The notes: generated by a model from the letters alone, not told the origin. Shown: positions 16,302-23,908, counted from the stretch's first letter. The stretch is DNA of 24,078 nt from Balneolia bacterium (GCA_003567135.1 PXAI01000151.1:1-24078), one strand, 5' to 3'. Made by a program: numbers and translations.

Positions 16302-16530
16302 ACCGCACTATTCAAAGTTTGATCATCCGTAATTAAACAAAAATTCTGATTTGATTTTTAAGTTAAATTACTATTTAACCATTATTAACAGTTGGTAACA
16401 AAAACGGAGAATGACGTCACAAAACAGTAAAAATTAACGGCTTCAACGCCTCATTAACGAATAATTAAACCAATTAACAAATGATTGGTTATCTTCAAAA
16501 AATGACTGTAACAGATGCAAATACTATAAC
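16302..16530. promoter_or_regulatory. Divergent control region with inverted repeats and ATTAAC direct repeats
   Basis: This 229-base A/T-rich gap drives the TlpA-like gene leftwards and the nuclease-like gene rightwards. It contains GTTAAAT-TACT-ATTTAAC (16362-16379, perfect 7-bp arms), AACCAAT-N9-ATTGGTT (16468-16490, perfect arms) and TGACGTCA (16412-16419, perfect palindrome). ATTAAC occurs four times on the + strand, at 16384, 16433, 16453 and 16473; the last three are exactly 20 bp apart. Promoter boxes could not be assigned with confidence. Confidence 0.55.
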
Positions 16531-18060
16531 ATGAATAAACGACTTTTATCCACAACCCTGATTCTTCTTGCCGGTTTTGCCACGCTTTTCGGGCAGCCCT
16601 ACAAACTGGTGGTACACAACGTAGAAAACATTTTCGATGCCGACGGATACGCCGTTTACAGCGATTACCGGCCGTTTGATATTGATAACAACATCCAGTA
16701 TTCCACAAGGCATCTTTTAACCAAACTGCAAAAAACTTCGCGCCTGATGGCCCGATACAACGACGGAAACGGCCCCGATATCATCATGCTGGTTGAAATG
16801 GAGAGCGATTTTACGCCTCAGTCGGAATTGCCGCACGATATTTCCGCTTTTCTGGAGCAATACAGCGACGTGGATGTCAGCTACATGCTTACAGATGGTT
16901 TTAATGAGGATGTGATGTTCCTGCCTACCGAGCTCTGGCTGCTCAAGGCGTTTGAAGATCACGGCCTTACGGGATATGACGTTTCTGTGGCCTATGAACG
17001 CGATGAAAACGGAAGGCCGACTCACGCCGTGAAAAACGTGATTTTTTCCCGCCTGCCGATTGATCACTCCCGAACCAGATCGCATGCCATAGAAGGCGCG
17101 CGCCCGATTCTGGAAACCTGGGTTGATGCAAACGGATATGATCTGGTGTTATTTAATAACCACTGGCGCTCAAGGGCTTCCGATGAGGAAATGGAAAAAA
17201 TCCGGGTACAAAACGCGCAGGTTCTGAAAGACCGCCTGGATGAACTTCGTGCGGAAAATCTTCAGGTGGATTTCATCCTCGGTGGAGATTTTAACAGCGA
17301 TTACAACCAGAGCCATCGTTACCAGTACATGGAGGTAACGGCGGTCAACGATGTGCTGCGTTCAGTTGGCGATGAGCGCAAAGTAAAAAGGGGAGATACC
17401 GACGCGGTTTATAATTTATGGTACGAATACGACATCGATCGCCGCGGATCAGACACCTTTCGCGGCTACTGGGGTACGCTGATGCAGCTTATGATCAGCC
17501 CCGGACTCTACGATTATTACGGTGTTCAGTATGTTGACGGCTCTTTTGATGTGGGGATTTTTCCCGGCAAAAACGTCTACCCCAACAGCCTCACACCCAG
17601 AAGATGGCATTTTAAGGGTGATGGCGGCGGTTACTCAGATCACCTGCCTATCAGTATGAAGTTTACCGTGGTGGAAAATGACGATCCAAACCGGAGGATG
17701 ACGCTTACGAATCCGGGCGTGAATGATGATGAGCAGTGGTCGCCGATTGCGGTCAGTTACTCAATGCCTGACAGAAGCGATGTGGTTATGCCGGAAGATT
17801 ACGAGGGTAAAGAGCTTCGTACGGCTGAGTTTTTTGATCAGTTGCTGCTGATCGAGTCAGAAATCAGCGAAGATTTTACCGTTATGGTGATGGATAAGGA
17901 GTACGATCTCTGGTCGCCGACGTTCAGAATAAACGACGAATTCAGATCTGTGGCCGGCACGGGTGAAAAAGTTCGGTTTATCGGGCGTCTCGGGCTGTTT
18001 CGCGGCGACTGGCAGTTTGTGATTGAGGATAAAATCTACATCAATCCTGAGTGGGATTAA
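16531..18060 (+). CDS. Secreted endonuclease/exonuclease/phosphatase (EEP) family protein
   Basis: A 509-residue protein with a signal peptide (about 1-22, MNKRLLSTTLILLAGFATLFGQ region). The EEP core spans about 25-380. Seen: HNVENIFD with Asn30, MLVEMES with Glu89, FNNHWRSR with Asn210-His211, LGGDFNSD with Asp253 and Asn255, and YSDHLPI with Asp370-His371. These are the metal, phosphate-binding and catalytic positions of the DNase I/exonuclease III fold, so hydrolysis of a phosphodiester or phosphomonoester is likely. The substrate (DNA, RNA, lipid or sugar phosphate) is not shown. A C-terminal domain (about 390-509), with a beta-rich VRFIGRLGLFRGDWQFVIED segment that looks OB-like, is extra to the core. 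tsaB begins 5 bases downstream. There is no Shine-Dalgarno. Confidence 0.9.
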   Translation: MNKRLLSTTLILLAGFATLFGQPYKLVVHNVENIFDADGYAVYSDYRPFDIDNNIQYSTRHLLTKLQKTSRLMARYNDGNGPDIIMLVEMESDFTPQSELPHDISAFLEQYSDVDVSYMLTDGFNEDVMFLPTELWLLKAFEDHGLTGYDVSVAYERDENGRPTHAVKNVIFSRLPIDHSRTRSHAIEGARPILETWVDANGYDLVLFNNHWRSRASDEEMEKIRVQNAQVLKDRLDELRAENLQVDFILGGDFNSDYNQSHRYQYMEVTAVNDVLRSVGDERKVKRGDTDAVYNLWYEYDIDRRGSDTFRGYWGTLMQLMISPGLYDYYGVQYVDGSFDVGIFPGKNVYPNSLTPRRWHFKGDGGGYSDHLPISMKFTVVENDDPNRRMTLTNPGVNDDEQWSPIAVSYSMPDRSDVVMPEDYEGKELRTAEFFDQLLLIESEISEDFTVMVMDKEYDLWSPTFRINDEFRSVAGTGEKVRFIGRLGLFRGDWQFVIEDKIYINPEWD

Positions 18061-18065
18061 TCCGC

Positions 18066-18725
18066 ATGAATATTCTTGCTCTCGAAACATCAACCCCGGT
18101 TTGTTCAGTCGCGCTAAAAAGGGCTGATGGACAGGTATTCAGCAGATCAGCTTCCGGCCGCGGCATCCATTCTGAAAAGACCTTTCTCTTCGTGAAGGAG
18201 GTAACTGAAGAAGCCGGAATCAGCATCAGCGATCTGGATGTACTCCTTACAACATCCGGCCCCGGCTCGTATACCGGACTCCGAATCGGAGCCAGCGCCG
18301 CCAGGGGAATGCTGTTTGATTCGGATGACATCCCCACAAAATTCTACGCGCTGAATACCCTTGCAGCACTGTCGATGAACGGCAGCGAAGGTGAAACGAT
18401 TCACTGTGTGATCAATGCGAGGAGAACACATCTTTATCACGCCGCATTTTCGCTAACATCCGGAGTGCCGGTAACGATATACGAGCCGGATACCAGGCTG
18501 ATATCCGAAATAGAAGGCATGTTGAAACCATCTAAAATTATTGCAGGTACAGGTATTCAGCGTATTGAAAGCCAATATCTTAAAGAAATAAAAGTGTTTG
18601 GGGATGAAGAGGCTGTAACAGCTTTGAACCTGATCAGGCTGTATGAGGCTGAGCGTGATTCCGGATCGTTTAGCTGGTGCAGAGAATTTGATCCTGACGA
18701 ATTTGAACCGGTGTATCACGCATAA
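18066..18725 (+). CDS. tsaB: tRNA threonylcarbamoyladenosine biosynthesis protein TsaB
   Basis: A 219-residue ASKHA-fold protein that partners TsaD (and TsaE) in making the t6A37 modification of ANN-decoding tRNAs. Seen: ILALETSTPVCSVAL (3-17), the IHSEKTF segment, the signature TTSGPGSYTGLRIG, AARGML, and VINARRTHLYHAAF. Length is close to the E. coli protein (231). The frame opens at an earlier ATG (18051), but that would overlap the upstream gene's end and add five residues (GLIR after Met) not seen in TsaB. The start at 18066 leaves a 5-base gap after the nuclease-like gene, so the pair is probably one transcript. tsaD and tsaE are not in the window. Confidence 0.95.
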   Translation: MNILALETSTPVCSVALKRADGQVFSRSASGRGIHSEKTFLFVKEVTEEAGISISDLDVLLTTSGPGSYTGLRIGASAARGMLFDSDDIPTKFYALNTLAALSMNGSEGETIHCVINARRTHLYHAAFSLTSGVPVTIYEPDTRLISEIEGMLKPSKIIAGTGIQRIESQYLKEIKVFGDEEAVTALNLIRLYEAERDSGSFSWCREFDPDEFEPVYHA

Positions 18726-18766
18726 ATTCCGTCCGCTATTGTCCGTTCGTTTGTATGAGCGAATAT

Positions 18767-18796
18767 TTGTATTTTGAGGCGTTATTTTTATATAAT
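18767..18796 (+). promoter_or_regulatory. Candidate sigma-70-type promoter for accD
   Basis: TTGTAT (18767-18772) and TATAAT (18791-18796) are separated by 18 bases, ending 44 bases before the accD start. It lies in the 115-base tsaB-accD gap. A 19-codon ORF begins within the -10 box, at 18795. Confidence 0.45.
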
Positions 18797-18840
18797 GAGT
18801 GACTGGATAACGAAACTAACCGAACTTTTTTCCTACTTAT

Positions 18841-19698
18841 ATGAGCTGGTTTAAGCGTAAAGATTCTAACATTCAAACCGAAACCCCAAAAGATATGCCG
18901 GAAGGCGTTTGGGTTAAGGTTCCTTCAACGGGTGAAACTGTTCACCGCAGAGAACTTGAGGAAAACTGCTGGGTTGATCCCACAAGCGGATACCATTTTC
19001 CGATCGGCAGCAAGCAGTATTTTTCTATCCTTTTCGACGACGGGGAATTCAAGGAAATTGCGAATGATATCCTTCCCGAAGATCCGCTGAATTTTCATGA
19101 CCGCAAGCCGTATAAAGACAGGCTGGAGCAAACCCAGAAAAAATCAGGCTTGACTGATGCTGTTAAAGTTGGCGTTGGAAAAATGAAAAAATCCGATGTG
19201 GTCATTGCCTGTATGGACTTCAGTTTTATCGGCGGAAGTATGGGCTCCGTGGTTGGCGAGCGTCTTGGCCGCGCTATTGATCACGCCCGGGAAAAGAAGT
19301 TTCCGCTGATTATTATTTCTCAGTCAGGCGGCGCACGAATGATGGAAAGCGTGCTTTCGCTGATGCAAATGGCGAAAACGTCGGCTAAACTTGCGCTACT
19401 TGCCGAGGCTAAAGTTCCGTATATCTCGCTTATGACCAACCCCACAACCGGTGGCGTAACGGCCAGCTACGCGATGCTCGGCGATTTCAACGTAGCCGAA
19501 CCGGAAGCGTTGATCGGATTTGCGGGACCGCGCGTAATTCGCCAGACCATCGGCCGCGATCTGCCGGAAGGATTCCAGACCTCAGAATACCTGCTGGAAC
19601 ATGGGTTCCTCGACTTTATCGTTTCAAGGCCAAAAATGAAGCACAAACTTTCCAAGCTCCTTGCTGTTATTCAGCATAAAGCCGGCGCTAAAAAATAA
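18841..19698 (+). CDS. accD: Acetyl-CoA carboxylase carboxyltransferase subunit beta, zinc-finger-less
   Basis: A 285-residue subunit of the carboxyltransferase that, with AccA, moves CO2 from carboxybiotin to acetyl-CoA to make malonyl-CoA for fatty-acid synthesis. Seen: MSWFKRK start, then the ribbon region GVWVKVPSTGETVHRRELEENCWVDP, DPLNFHDRKPY, the crotonase-fold core DVVIACMDFSFIGGSMGSVVGER, SQSGGARMMES, TNPTTGGVTASYAMLGD and IGFAGPRVI, ending EHGFLDFIVSRPKM. The N-terminal ribbon keeps its surrounding sequence but all four zinc cysteines are replaced (KVPSTG for KCPxC, VDPTSG for VCPxC), a feature I recall in Bacteroidota AccD. It has its own promoter candidate and terminator, so it looks monocistronic. 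Confidence 0.97.
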   Translation: MSWFKRKDSNIQTETPKDMPEGVWVKVPSTGETVHRRELEENCWVDPTSGYHFPIGSKQYFSILFDDGEFKEIANDILPEDPLNFHDRKPYKDRLEQTQKKSGLTDAVKVGVGKMKKSDVVIACMDFSFIGGSMGSVVGERLGRAIDHAREKKFPLIIISQSGGARMMESVLSLMQMAKTSAKLALLAEAKVPYISLMTNPTTGGVTASYAMLGDFNVAEPEALIGFAGPRVIRQTIGRDLPEGFQTSEYLLEHGFLDFIVSRPKMKHKLSKLLAVIQHKAGAKK

Positions 19699-19725
19699 GT
19701 TTTCAACTTCGTTCTTATCTTCCGG

Positions 19726-19757
19726 GCAGGGGTTTTATAAATTCCTGCTCTTTTTTT
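19726..19757 (+). terminator. Rho-independent terminator of accD
   Basis: GCAGGGG (19726-19732) pairs with TTCCTGC (19742-19748), seven pairs including two G-U, with a 9-base loop. It is followed by TC and seven T residues (19751-19757). It is 28 bases after the accD stop. Confidence 0.75.
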
Positions 19758-19839
19758 GTAAGGATTTTCCGTTGAGATGCTTGTAACAGCAAACTCAATG
19801 AAAATTCATTTTCTATGATCATTTTATTTCTCTACGCTC

Positions 19840-20832
19840 ATGCGATTTGCTGATTACGCCAAAATATATCTCAAAGCCGGAAAAGGCGGAGCCGGATCGG
19901 TTCACTTTCGGCGCGAAAAATATATCCCCAAAGGTGGACCGGATGGCGGCGACGGCGGCAAAGGCGCTGATGTGGTGCTTCGCGGAAATCCGCACATGAA
20001 CACGCTTCTGGATCTTCGGTACAAGAAGTTCGTGAACGCTCCCAAAGGTGAAAACGGCTCGAGTGCCAACAAAACCGGTAAAGACGCCGATCCGGTAGTG
20101 TTTGATGTCCCGCTTGGAACCGTGGCGTATGAAGCCGATACCAGAAGATATCTTGGCGAAGTGACCGAAGAAGGCCAGGAAATTATTATCGCGCACGGCG
20201 GAGCGGGTGGAAAAGGCAACGCGTTTTTCAAAAACGCTACACGTCAAACGCCGAAATTCGCCCAGCCCGGTGAAGAAGGCGAGGAAATCGTCGTGGAAAT
20301 CGAGCTCAAGCTGATTGCTGACGTTGGCCTTGTTGGCTTCCCGAATGCGGGAAAAAGCACGCTGCTTTCTGCGCTGTCCGCCGCTACGCCAAAAATCGCG
20401 GATTATCCCTTTACAACGCTGGAGCCCAATCTTGGCGTCGTATCCCTGAGCGATTACCGGAGTTTTGTGATGGCGGATATCCCCGGAATAATCGAGGAAG
20501 CCAGCAAGGGTAAAGGACTTGGAACGCGTTTTCTGAGGCACATCGAGCGAAATAAAATTCTTCTGTTTTTGGTCAGCTGCGAAAGCGATATCAAAGAGGA
20601 GTATGAAATTCTGCTGAACGAGCTGAAGGAGTATCGCGCTGATCTTGCCGAGAAACCGAAACTGCTGGGCATCACCAAAATGGATCTGGTGCCGGGTTTT
20701 AAGCTGGACGACGTTCCGGTTATGGACATTCCGGTAATCGAAATTTCGTCGGCAACGGGGCACCAGCTTGAGGAGTTAAAAGAGCTAATCTGGAAAGAGC
20801 TGCATCGGGAAAATGAGCCGGAAAAATTCTGA
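19840..20832 (+). CDS. obg: Obg/CgtA GTPase, short form without OCT domain
   Basis: A 330-residue essential GTPase linked to large-subunit ribosome assembly and stress control. Seen: the glycine-rich Obg fold (1-157) with AGKGGAGSVHFRREKY and GGPDGGDGGKGADV, and the G domain with G1 GFPNAGKST (166-174), switch I TT (192-193), G3 DIPGI (213-217), G4 TKMD (279-282) and G5 SSAT (303-306). The protein ends about 20 residues after G5, so the C-terminal OCT domain of E. coli or Bacillus Obg is missing. The stop overlaps the dprA start by 20 bases in another frame, indicating translational coupling. Confidence 0.97.
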   Translation: MRFADYAKIYLKAGKGGAGSVHFRREKYIPKGGPDGGDGGKGADVVLRGNPHMNTLLDLRYKKFVNAPKGENGSSANKTGKDADPVVFDVPLGTVAYEADTRRYLGEVTEEGQEIIIAHGGAGGKGNAFFKNATRQTPKFAQPGEEGEEIVVEIELKLIADVGLVGFPNAGKSTLLSALSAATPKIADYPFTTLEPNLGVVSLSDYRSFVMADIPGIIEEASKGKGLGTRFLRHIERNKILLFLVSCESDIKEEYEILLNELKEYRADLAEKPKLLGITKMDLVPGFKLDDVPVMDIPVIEISSATGHQLEELKELIWKELHRENEPEKF

Positions 20833-21970
20833 AATACTGCAGGGAGAGCTTGAGACGCACATTGCGCTGTCGCTGATTCCGAATGCCGGAGCGCAGCGGA
20901 TCAGTACGCTATTGAAAGGGTTTGATTCGCCGGGAGAAATTTTCAGGGCATCGGCAGAGCATCTGATGCGTTTTCCCGGAATTGGGAAGGGCATCGCAGA
21001 ACAGATTGTAAGCTTCAGGGACTGGGATGAGGTAAAGCGAATCATGGAGCGCTCTGAATCTACAGGCGCGAAGATGATTTTGCGGTCGGATGACGATTAC
21101 CCCGAGCGGCTGCGGCATATTTTTGATCCTCCGCTTTTGCTGTGGAGTCTCGGGAATCCGGAAGTACTGAATCATCCCGGAATTGCGGTGATTGGTACCA
21201 GAAAGCCTGGAAGATACGGTGCAAAAATGGCAGGCGAATTTACAGAGGCGATCTCGGAAACGGGCCTGAGCATAGTCAGCGGTTTGGCGTATGGGATTGA
21301 TACGATTGCGCACCACAAAGCGGTGAATCTGGAAAAGCCTACGGTTGGCGTTTTAGGTTCTGGCATCGACTGGATTTATCCCGCATCCAACAAAACTCTG
21401 GTTCGGCAAATGATCGATCAGGGAAGCGCGGTAATTACCGAATTTCCGCCCGGAACCAAACCTGATGCCGGAAATTTCCCGGTTCGGAATCGCATCGTAA
21501 GCGGTTTGAGCCTGGGCGTGCTGATTGTTGAATCAGCCGAAACCGGAGGAAGTATGATCACCGCCAAACTCGCGCTGGATCAGGGACGTGAGGTGTTTGC
21601 GGTTCCCCACGACATCCTCAACGAAAAAGGCCGGGGCGGTAACGGGCTGATAAAACGCGGGCAGGCCAAGCTGGTTCAGAATATGACGGATATCATTGAA
21701 GAGCTTCAGCTGATGTACGATTTACAGGCACTGCAAATTTCCAAGGGAACGGGCACGATAAGTAAGAAAGAATCGGCGTGGAAGTCGAAAAATCCGGAAG
21801 GAAATGCGCTGGTTATTTGCAAGTTGCTTGAGGAAGAGAGCCCGATGCACATCGACAAACTGGCCGAAAAATCACAGATACCGATGCACAGCCTGATGAG
21901 TTTATTGCTCCAGCTGGAACTCGATGGCCTGCTTGAGCCTAAATCGGGAAGAATGTTCACTATTTGCTGA
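20813..21970 (+). CDS. dprA: DNA-processing protein DprA (Smf)
   Basis: A 385-residue protein that binds incoming single-stranded DNA and loads RecA during natural transformation. Seen: an N-terminal helix-hairpin-helix region with FPGIGKGIAEQI (54-65), the Rossmann-like core with IAVIGTRKPGRYG (124-136), VSGLAYGIDTIAHHKA (155-170), VGVLGSGIDWIYP (178-190), the signature FPVRNRIVSGLS (222-233), ETGGSMITAKLA (243-254), and a C-terminal winged-helix DprA domain (about 325-385, with MHIDKLAEKSQ and ELDGLLEP). All expected domains are present. The start lies inside the end of obg. DprA implies, but does not prove, competence; no com genes are in view. Confidence 0.96.
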   Translation: MSRKNSEILQGELETHIALSLIPNAGAQRISTLLKGFDSPGEIFRASAEHLMRFPGIGKGIAEQIVSFRDWDEVKRIMERSESTGAKMILRSDDDYPERLRHIFDPPLLLWSLGNPEVLNHPGIAVIGTRKPGRYGAKMAGEFTEAISETGLSIVSGLAYGIDTIAHHKAVNLEKPTVGVLGSGIDWIYPASNKTLVRQMIDQGSAVITEFPPGTKPDAGNFPVRNRIVSGLSLGVLIVESAETGGSMITAKLALDQGREVFAVPHDILNEKGRGGNGLIKRGQAKLVQNMTDIIEELQLMYDLQALQISKGTGTISKKESAWKSKNPEGNALVICKLLEEESPMHIDKLAEKSQIPMHSLMSLLLQLELDGLLEPKSGRMFTIC

Positions 21971-22055
21971 TTTTTCGAAATATGAGATTGTTTTAAAATC
22001 CACAGAATTGTCCGGTTTGAATGCTGTGATTTCGTTATTTTCGATCAGTTAAATT

Positions 22056-23483
22056 TTGATCAACGAATCAGCAGCATTGTCACTTTCCTCTGTATTTTCC
22101 GCCAAACATTTTTGTGACTCAGTCTTTGAGTTTATCCGCGAGACGGATCAGCTTCTGCTGTCGGTTGAGAAAAACGTGCTGCCCCTAATCCAGAAGCCAG
22201 AAGACTGGAAAATCAGGGCTCAGGAATTATCCGCCAAAAAAATTGACTCCTCCGGCGTAAGCCTCGCCCTTGCCAGGCTGAACACGGCTATGGAAGACGG
22301 CGCGTATCAAAACTCGGTGCTTGGCATTCAGCGCGCGCTGAACGGTACCATTTCGGGATACACAGCGCTTCGCAGACTCTCCGCCGGTTTTTCATCCAAA
22401 GAAGATTCTCCTGAGATTCCGACCGAACTCCGGCACAGGCTGAACCGGCTCTCCGGCCAGATATTCAGAAGCATGCGGCAAATCACCGATGCGCTTGAGC
22501 TCGCCGCTGAACGCTTTTTCAGCGTGGATTTATCAAACGAAACGGGGGAGAGTCCGGTAACGTATCAGGCGGCGCTGAAAAGCATCGAACATTTTACGGC
22601 CGAAAGCGATGCTGTTTCCATCCTCACCGAAGCCTGGCGATCGCAGCTGCTGGATGTGCTTCACAGCTACGGCGTGGAGCCGGAAGTCAACAGCGAAAAC
22701 GGTTTTAAGGCGGGATCAGCCGGTAACGGAAACGGAAGTCACGATAAATTGTCCGGAAATAATCTTCAGCGGGACATCCGGATTGAGCAGCTTGAAGCGG
22801 AATTAACCCGCACAGTTGTGGCGGTTCAGTCAAGAATTGACGAGCTGAGCAGTATGCTGAAATCATACCGCACGGAAAGCAAGCAAACGGCCGAACAGCT
22901 TCTTGATGATAAAATGCCCGCTCAGATTTACGAGCTCAGAAATGAAATGCTGGGCAGGATAAAAAAATCGGATAAGCGCAGTAAAAAAGCCAAAGAGGAC
23001 GTGCTTGATCTCCATATGCGGCTTTCCCATCTTGAACAATCTGCGGAGTATTCCAAACCTATTCCGGCGCGCGTTGACCATATCGAAATGAAGCTGGATG
23101 TGCTTACAAATTCTGTGCAGAAGCTCATCACCGGGTTTAACCAGAAATGGATTGAACTTTCGCTAAATCAGCCGCAGGGGCAGGGATCTGCACATCAGCA
23201 GGAAAAAATTGACCGGCTTGAAGCGTCTCTGAAGAAACTGGAACTGAGGGTAGAGGCGGAGTCTGAAAAGCGTGCTGAGCAATTCAAGAATGTTGATGAA
23301 AATGTGAACCGCGCGTTTGAGCTGTCGAGGCGGCTCGGCGAACAGCACGCAAAACTGGCATCAGGGCTGAAGAAGAAAATCCGGAAGGAGAGCGCGCGGA
23401 CTGCCGGAAAAGAATCAGAGAGGGCAGTGAGGGATTATCTCACAAAAGTGATCAAAGGCCTGAATAAAATCGTAAAGAAATAG
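22056..23483 (+). CDS. Unrecognised coiled-coil protein with probable TTG start
   Basis: A 475-residue protein I do not recognise. It has no signal peptide or membrane helix. The N-terminal 200 residues are mostly helical. A low-complexity Gly/Asn/Ser linker (about 215-240, with AGSAGNGNGSHD) follows. The C-terminal half is long coiled coil (about 243-325, 330-365 and 383-440, e.g. RIEQLEAELTRTVV and QEKIDRLEASLKKLELRVE), ending in a very basic tail (KKKIRKESAR ... IKGLNKIVKK). An in-frame stop at 22050-22052 leaves only ATT or TTG codons before the next long stretch, so TTG at 22056 is the best start. The next in-frame Met (AMEDG) is about 78 residues in. The gene stands alone after dprA and ends 1 base from the convergent RsbW-like gene. 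The basic end could bind nucleic acid; that is a guess. Confidence 0.8.
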   Translation: MINESAALSLSSVFSAKHFCDSVFEFIRETDQLLLSVEKNVLPLIQKPEDWKIRAQELSAKKIDSSGVSLALARLNTAMEDGAYQNSVLGIQRALNGTISGYTALRRLSAGFSSKEDSPEIPTELRHRLNRLSGQIFRSMRQITDALELAAERFFSVDLSNETGESPVTYQAALKSIEHFTAESDAVSILTEAWRSQLLDVLHSYGVEPEVNSENGFKAGSAGNGNGSHDKLSGNNLQRDIRIEQLEAELTRTVVAVQSRIDELSSMLKSYRTESKQTAEQLLDDKMPAQIYELRNEMLGRIKKSDKRSKKAKEDVLDLHMRLSHLEQSAEYSKPIPARVDHIEMKLDVLTNSVQKLITGFNQKWIELSLNQPQGQGSAHQQEKIDRLEASLKKLELRVEAESEKRAEQFKNVDENVNRAFELSRRLGEQHAKLASGLKKKIRKESARTAGKESERAVRDYLTKVIKGLNKIVKK

Positions 23484-23484
23484 C

Positions 23485-23901
23485 TCAGAGATTAAAAACG
23501 AGCTTCAGCTGATTGCCTTTGTCGTTGTATTCAACTTCATCAGCGTATTCCTTCATCAGATAAACGCCGCGGCCGCTTGTTTTGAGCAGGTTTTCTTCGG
23601 CAAGCGGATCGGGGACTTCATCCGGCACAAAACCTTCGCCTTCATCAGTTACCGTAATTGTGATTTTACTTTCCGGTTCCACAGCCGCTTCGGTAACCAC
23701 TTTTTTTGATTTATCGAGCTTGTTTCCGTGCAGCATTCCGTTGGTAACGGCTTCAGAAAGAACGAGCATTAGTTTGGCGTACAGCTCATCATTGAATGAG
23801 GCGGCTTGCTGAAGCTGGTTCAGGAAGCCCTCAAGCTGATCGAGCTGAGCCAAATCTGACTCAACGATAAATTTCATAATAGTTTTATCTGACTTATCCA
23901 T
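23485..23901 (-). CDS. RsbW/SpoIIAB-type ATP-binding protein (anti-sigma kinase-like)
   Basis: A 138-residue GHKL-fold ATPase of the anti-sigma-factor serine kinase family, which in Gram-positives binds a sigma factor and phosphorylates an anti-anti-sigma protein. In other phyla, partners vary. Seen: the N-box LVLSEAVTNGMLHGN with Glu50 and Asn54, the G1 box VTDEGEGFVP (84-93), and a G2-type loop TSGRGVYLMKEYADEVEY (108-125). That is the whole ATP-binding fold, with no extra domain. There is no neighbouring sigma factor, STAS protein or PP2C phosphatase in view. Met9 (23877) is an alternative start; neither has a Shine-Dalgarno. The target is unknown. Confidence 0.9.
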   Translation of the reverse strand: MDKSDKTIMKFIVESDLAQLDQLEGFLNQLQQAASFNDELYAKLMLVLSEAVTNGMLHGNKLDKSKKVVTEAAVEPESKITITVTDEGEGFVPDEVPDPLAEENLLKTSGRGVYLMKEYADEVEYNDKGNQLKLVFNL

Positions 23902-23908
23902 TGTCGAA

